From Diphasiastrum complanatum (Eukaryota; Streptophyta; Lycopodiopsida; Lycopodiales; Lycopodiaceae), in contig MU831944.1 of NCBI GenBank assembly GCA_029204225.1, positions 1 through 64,000 of the forward strand: 64,000 bases of DNA, in the 5' to 3' direction. Shown in pieces: positions 59,131 through 64,000 of the stretch; positions within the stretch are counted from its first letter, which is position 1, and the number at the start of each line of letters is the position of its first letter. The position numbers were made by a program, and so were the translations under genes. A model generated the notes under the pieces. It did no database searches, was not told the origin of the DNA, and was given only the letters and a program-made list of their open reading frames with translations.

Positions 59131-60522
59131 TGGTTACCGGAAAGCAGTTTATGCGTAGTCTGCCAAAGGCTGACGATGCAGCTCTTCTTTCCATTCAGAG
59201 TACATCAGTTGCTGCTTCACTTTCACCATCCGTGGGTCCTCTTCCTCAGATTGATGCTGCTTCGGATTTACAAGTTGTTGTTGTGTGCCTTGCGCCGATA
59301 TGCCTTGATTCACAGATATCGTATTCAGTGGTCATTACTGGTTTCATTGATATTGAGGCCGTATACCTTGGTGGTATTTCTACTATTGCTTTTGCGCATA
59401 CTTCAGATTGCCCTCCTGGTTCGGTGGTTGGTGCAGTATCTTCTCCATTGGTCTCTATATCTCCATCTCTTGAGTCTGTTATGGCCGATGTTCCTGCTGA
59501 TTTCTATGGGGTTCTTCATGGGTCCACGTTTGATGGTTCCCTCGCTATTGGTGATCAGGTTGTATCTTCTTTCGCTTTACTCCATGGATCTCTGCTTGAG
59601 GTTTGTGATCGGCCTCATGATATTTCTACGGTTCCTGACATCATTCATGCGCCTTTGGCCCTTACTGATACACATTTTTCATCCGAGGATATGTGCCAGA
59701 TGGTCACTATTACTTATCTAGGGTATTTATATGCTGGGATCTTTCTAGATGAGTACACGGACATCCTTCCATCTCCTGGTGTTTCTACATATAGGTTTGC
59801 TGCAGTCCATGCCGATGGTATACACTTTTGGGTTCATGCGACTGATTCCTTTTTACCTCATATGGCATTCCTGGTTATTACATATAGCTTGGTTTTCATT
59901 TGGACCTGTTGATTGGTGCTGGTTTTTCCATATTACTGATCGCCTATGGTGCGGATATCTCTATGATTATGCATGTGGCTCTCTATCTGTTCCTTGGATT
60001 GTTGCTCATTGTCAGGCTTGGCATATCCTGTTGGCTTGGGTTATTGCCTCCGTTCCAGCTACTGTTTGTCTAGGTGATCTTCAGATTCCCTGTCATTTCA
60101 GGTTGCTCCATATCGCTTGGTCTCCGATGCTGAGTTGCCACTTTGTTCTGGTGTTCCGAGACCATCAGGGTACCTTGAGAGAATTCCTTCTCCTCTCTTG
60201 GATAGTTTTTGGGAATGTTGCCGCCATATACTTCAGTGTTGCTCATATGTGCTTTGATACTCATTCCCAGCTACACATGGATATTGCTCCGATGCTTGCT
60301 ACTGATGTTGCGGATCCTGTTCCTCGTTCCAATGCATTTCTTCTATTCCTCACTTGTGCGCCTGGTGTGTACTTTGGGATTACACTTGCGGCCAGTTCCG
60401 ATGGGTCATCCGATTCTCCATACGTTTTTGGTGTATCCTATGATGGATTGTTCTACCTTCTCGGGCTTTTTGGATACCTTGGTGCTCGAGAGCTTATTAC
60501 CCGGGCCAGTTCTCATTTATAG
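59131..60522 (+). CDS. Unrecognised coding segment replacing RT and integrase core
   Basis: After protease the same frame stays open to 59,912 (about 260 more codons; DVPADFYGVLHGSTFDGSLA, LTDTHFSSEDMCQMVTITYL). The next frame is open from 59,749 to 60,522 (257 codons; ACGSLSVPWIVAHCQAWHIL, HMDIAPMLATDVADPVPRSN). It then leads in register, past a TAG at 60,520-60,522, into the integrase tail. One frameshift would therefore join all of it. None of the RT signatures (LPQG, YxDD), RNase H or integrase D,D,E motifs is visible. The second half is rich in Trp, Phe, Leu, Cys and His, and partly hydrophobic. Only its last 40 codons loosely resemble the region before the integrase tail. Function unknown. 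Confidence 0.5.
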
Positions 60523-61075
60523 CATGTTCAGCAGCGTTATCAGACCTCAGTTGATCGTCACCGCCACCATGCTGAGTTTTAGCTTGGAGATATGGTTTAT
60601 CTACGCCTACGGTTTGCACGTCATCATTTTGTCCAGGGCCATGCTTCTACTGAGAAGCTTGCACCACGTTATTATGGGCCTTATCGCATTTTGGAGGTTC
60701 TTAGTCCAGTTACATATCGCTTATAGCTTCCGGCTTCCACACGCGCCTGCGATGTATTCCATGTCAGTTTATTACATGCTGCTATTGAGGATGAAGCTCC
60801 TTGTGATGCTGAGTTTCCTACTGTTCCAGAGTTATTTCCATTTTTACCTGCTGCTATATTACAGGTTCGTCTATACCATAGTCGATGCCGCCGGCAGATT
60901 CAGTTTTTGGTCCAGTGGGATGGCCGTCCTATTGAGGAGGCCACATGGGAGCCTATTGATGTCTTTTATCATACACCATCACTTGCGGATCAGGCTCGTG
61001 CTCTTGCTGCACTTGTTGATTCCTCTACATCAGATGTTGCTCTAGCTGTTGATGCACCAGGGCTTGCTGCTACTT
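60523..61075 (+). pseudogene. Integrase C-terminal module and chromodomain
   Basis: HVQQRYQTSVDRHRHHAEF is followed by LGDMVYLRLRFARHHF, KLAPRYYGPYRILEVLSPVT (GPY/F module) and CDVFHVSLLHAAIEDE. The chromodomain is at about 60,890-60,965 (IQFLVQWDGRPIEEATWEPI), which in chromoviruses steers insertion to marked chromatin. TAG codons at 60,520 and in AEF-LGD and TYRL-LPA replace Gln. The frame ends at TGA 61,075. Confidence 0.85.
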
Positions 61076-61556
61076 GATCCATTTTCTTTTCGGCAGTTGG
61101 GTCTTTTTCTTTTGTGCCAGGGAGAGTTATGGACTCGGCGAATGTACTTTACTTTATGCATAAGCAGGCCTTGGGCCCTTTTTTATTCATTAGTGACACT
61201 TAGACTATATGGTTGGCCTTTGGCCTTATTATTTATTATTAGGCCATTTGGACATATTACTGGAGAGTGGGGGCCTTCTTGGAGGGCGCACTATTTTCCC
61301 TCCCAGTTGGGCCCTAGCCACCGGAAGCTTCCTTTTAGGGCTTCCTCTTGGCTATAAGTAGGGAAATTGTGTCATTTGTTATTCAGCTGATGATATTTAT
61401 CTCTCTCTTTAGTCTCCTTAATCTCTCTCTTTCCTGCTTTCTAGGGTTAAGTCTTGCTTATGTGCTGCTTTCATAGCTTAAGTCTTGCTTATGTGATGCT
61501 TTCATAGCTTAGCTTTAGATCAGCTGTGGCTTTATTCGTAACTTCAAGGATCCTAA
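61076..61556 (+). mobile_element. 3' region with probable LTR part of the chromodomain element
   Basis: A TATA-like GGCTATAAGTAGGG at about 61,350 is followed by CT-rich sequence, as in an LTR promoter. It ends in a 31-bp tandem duplication. Borders are not determined. Confidence 0.45.
61447..61508. repeat. 31-bp tandem duplication
   Basis: Two copies starting TTAAGTCTTGCTTATGTG at 61,447 and 61,478 differ by one base. Confidence 0.95.
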
Positions 61557-62259
61557 AAGATCTCTCTTGATTATTGTTTCGAGAACAATGCATGCTGGCT
61601 TATTCATTATGGATACCTATGAGCGACGAATTCCCTCTATATATCTTGTTGCTTCTACATCACAATCATTGGAGTTGGCTGAATTGTGGCACGCAAGGTT
61701 TGGACATCTCAACTTTGCAAGTTTGAAGAAGCTGAAAACCTTTAATATGGTAGAAGATTTTCCTACTATTGAGCAGCCAGCAGGGCATGCATGCGAGGGG
61801 TGCATACTTGGAAAGTTTCAAAGGAAACCTTTTCCAATTGATGGAACTATAAGGGTTCTTGATAAATTTAATTTGGTTCATAGTGATGTTTGTGGTCCAA
61901 TGAGGACCAAATCCATTGGAAAGTGCATCTATTTTGTGACTTTTATTGATGACTTTTCCTGTTTTACATGAATCTATCCTATGAAGGCTAAATCGGAAGT
62001 TTTTCAACATTTCAAAGATTTTTTAACAATGGTGGAAAATCAGTTTGGGCATTCTTTGAAGACCCTACGCACCGATCGAGGAGGGGAATACATCAAGAGT
62101 ACGTTCGGTGCATTTCTTCAAGACAAGGGAATTCTACATCAAATGACAACTCCCTATACGCCTCAACAAAATGGTGTTGCCGAACGAAAGAATCGCACAC
62201 TTATGGAGATGGCCCGTTGCATGCTCAAAGCAAAGGGGCTGCCTCACAAGTTTTGGGCC
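61557..62259 (+). pseudogene. Ty1/copia integrase fragment
   Basis: The frame shows the pre-integrase and zinc-binding region (ELWHARFGHLNFASLKKL, ACEGCILGKFQRKPF). The core follows, with D (LVHSDVCGPMRT), D (LRTDRGGEYIKS) and E (PQQNGVAERKNRTLM). One TGA near 61,970 replaces Trp. It stops dead at HKFWA (62,259) and the next base belongs to the fibrillin exon. There is no LTR, gag or RT, so it is a fragment, not an insertion of a whole element. It differs in sequence from the young copia element. Confidence 0.88.
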
Positions 62260-62782
62260 GTAGTATCTAGCCACCCTTTCGCCTCATCGCCCAGGAGTCG
62301 AAATGGCACCGGATAAGGAACTTTGAAAGGTAAAAACTTGAAAGCAAATGCTGCTCTATCAAAACGAAATAAAATACGTTGCCCACTTTCAACTGATGCA
62401 GCTGCCTGACACCACAAATTAAATGTTTTGATAAATCTTGAACAATTTCCCAGATCAAACCCTAAATCGTTGCGTAAAATTTGCGTCTTCTGAGGTTTCA
62501 AAATTTATCTCATCATGTATGCAGGCCATCCAAATATGTAAGGACAAGATTTTATATAAAGCTGAGAAAAACTGCTGGATAAGGAGCAACAAGAACATGG
62601 ATTAGCACGTTCATGATGCATAGGATACTCAGTTTTTCAGAGCTGCAGATAGTGTGCACCTCAACTTTCAGCTCCCCAATTTTGTCCGAAAACTTTATGA
62701 TGTTGCTTACACGAGGGTCATCAGTTCCAAATAACTGAATCTCCTGGAAAACTCTAAACAAATCCACGCCAACAAATGTTCG
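62260..62782 (-). CDS. Fibrillin/PAP gene, first-domain exons, truncated
   Basis: Two minus-strand exons. 62,782-62,660 (123 bp, phase 0) encodes RTFVGVDLFRVFQEIQLFG and VSNIIKFSDKIGELKVE. 62,405-62,260 encodes AAASVESGQRILFRFDRAAF, KFLPFKVPYPVPFRLLGDEA and KGWLDTT. The PYPVPF-LLGDEAKGWLDTT string is the hallmark late part of a PAP_fibrillin domain and should continue with a Tyr-Leu-rich strand and RISRG. Instead the exon is cut within the next codon by a copia integrase fragment. Donor (GAG/GTGC) and acceptor (CAG) sites are present for the intron between them. The second domain lies at 39.8-44.5 kb. The missing end of this domain was not found, so the gene is probably disrupted unless another locus is intact. 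Confidence 0.8.
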
Positions 62783-64000
62783 CTGAAAACATTTCAGCAT
62801 CTTTTAAGTCAATAGCCAGAGTTTCAAAGAGACACCAGATCAAGATGCAGTTCAAATTCAATGAGCAAAATAGCCAGGAACAAAAACAATGTGGATGTTA
62901 TGTCTAGGCTGACACCTGACATAGCAAAGGAGACATGCAATCTTCAACCCTAGGGAGTCCAACCACAAATTTTAAGACCATAAACTTCCTCATTTATAGC
63001 ATGGACGAAATGCTTTAACATCCCTACTCACTTCATCAGCGCCCAAGAGAATATGAAAACAAAACCAGGAGCTGCTTCTTGCAATCTAAAACTCTTGCGA
63101 AATAGCTTGTAGCCAATTGATATGCATGCTGATTGTCATTCAATGCAAACCACCATATACAAGGAAGACCTTTGAAAGCTGAGCACTTAAACCTGCACAA
63201 AGCTTTCTTACAGATGTATATCCCTTCATTCCCAGTTTATGCTTCCATTCTTTTAAGGTATCTTTTTAGTGCCTAAGTAGCTTTGCACTACCCGTGATCT
63301 TTGATGTCTGTTGGTTTACATTCTGTATTGCCTTCTGAATCATGTGTTTTTCCAGTTCCACCAAGCTACAGACACAAAAAGAGCCCAATCACTTTGACCT
63401 TTAAAAAATCTTTTGGGAAACACTGTAACTAAACTTTAAAGAAAAAGAGGTGAAGTCAGTTGTCTGGATTTGCCTGAGATACTCCATGAGGTTCTGCTCG
63501 AACAATTTTGATGTAACATTGAGTCCCTAACATACAAATATTAGCTAACCAATGCAGCCTTCACAAGCAGCAAACATTTTAGAGAATTCTTGCATGTCAA
63601 AGTCTGGTCACAAACTTGATGTATCGGCAGTTGGAAAAAGTATGTGGAACTGGAGAGTCAAGATAAATAAGATTTCAACCCTTCTAAATCAGCTCAATCT
63701 GTAAGATAGATTTTTTGCTGTTACTTCACTCAGTTCAGATACCCAGGAAAGTTCACCTAGCCCTACTGTTTCACTTTTCTGGAAATCTGAGAATGAAACT
63801 AGAAGAGACCAAAACGTTACCTTATAGAAAAACCTTCAAGAAAGGGAAAAAAAATGCAATGGAATAAAACGGACAAGAAAAATGAACTAGAACTGATAAT
63901 CTTTTTCAGTTTACCCTTTCTAATGAGTGTACAGGAACTGTTTCAAACGAGTTGAAGAGGTAATTAGCTTCTACTAGAAACTTTTAGGAGTGTGTTGAGT
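62783..64000 (-). other. Upstream intron(s) of the fibrillin gene; candidate exons
   Basis: Earlier exons of the same gene are expected here or beyond the window. Candidate pieces with AG/GT edges lie at about 63,292-63,365 and 63,470-63,525, but neither shows the GKW-L-YT motif that opens a first PAP domain. No transposon was recognised. Confidence 0.3.

Noticed and set aside
63292-63525. Candidate upstream fibrillin exons
   Set aside because: They have AG and GT edges but no PAP motif, and their phases do not clearly join to the exon at 62,782.

Overview
This window is plant nuclear DNA from a large, transposon-saturated genome. The evidence is a plastid fibrillin (PAP) type gene split into short GT-AG exons, a plant-type LYR-motif gene, LTR retrotransposons primed by initiator-Met tRNA, chromodomain Ty3 elements, tRNA-derived retroposons and long CT/CA microsatellites. 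I cannot name the species. No bacterial features, CRISPR array, rRNA gene or functional tRNA gene were seen.

Layout. 0.2-3 kb: decayed Ty3/gypsy integrase (+) followed by an extra 3' reading frame. 3.7-8.1 kb: broken non-LTR (LINE-type) reverse transcriptase (-) with a C2H2-like finger, split by two insertions. 8.2-10 kb: LYR-motif gene (+), the best intact host gene, with minisatellites upstream. 10.3-11.3 kb: duplications and a miniature LTR element (TRIM) whose LTRs carry a tRNA-like sequence. 11.6-16.8 kb: a cluster of MITE-like elements built around palindromes centred on ACGCGT. 17-20 kb: microsatellite, an 85-bp tRNA-like retroposon with a 15-bp target duplication, and an HP-like minisatellite. 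20.2-22 kb: decayed Ty3 RT and integrase (-). 22.3-27 kb: an LTR and primer-binding site followed by about 4.2 kb without coding (LARD-like). 27-32.8 kb: Ty1/copia LTRs, an RT/RNase H pseudogene, an integrase fragment and an unknown 256-codon frame. 33.6-34.9 kb: Ty3 RT/RNase H remnant and a 135-bp CT tract. 35-39 kb: mostly unexplained, with a dispersed repeat and a broken unknown frame.

39.8-62.8 kb holds one fibrillin-family gene on the minus strand, opened by about 16.8 kb of transposons. Its 5' exons lie at 62.3-62.8 kb and its 3' exons at 39.8-44.5 kb. The insert contains: a solo LTR with leader (+, 45.5-46.5 kb); a deleted Ty3 element (-, 46.5-56.8 kb); a very young, apparently intact Ty1/copia element nested inside that one (47,922-54,076; identical 682-bp LTRs, GAAAA target duplication, 1322-codon polyprotein); a chromodomain Ty3 element (+, 56.8-61.5 kb) whose RT and integrase core are replaced by unrecognised coding sequence; and a copia integrase fragment joined directly to the broken fibrillin exon.

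The main candidates for something new are the ACGCGT palindrome MITEs, the TRIM with tRNA-like LTRs, and the gag-protease-unknown-chromodomain Ty3 derivative.
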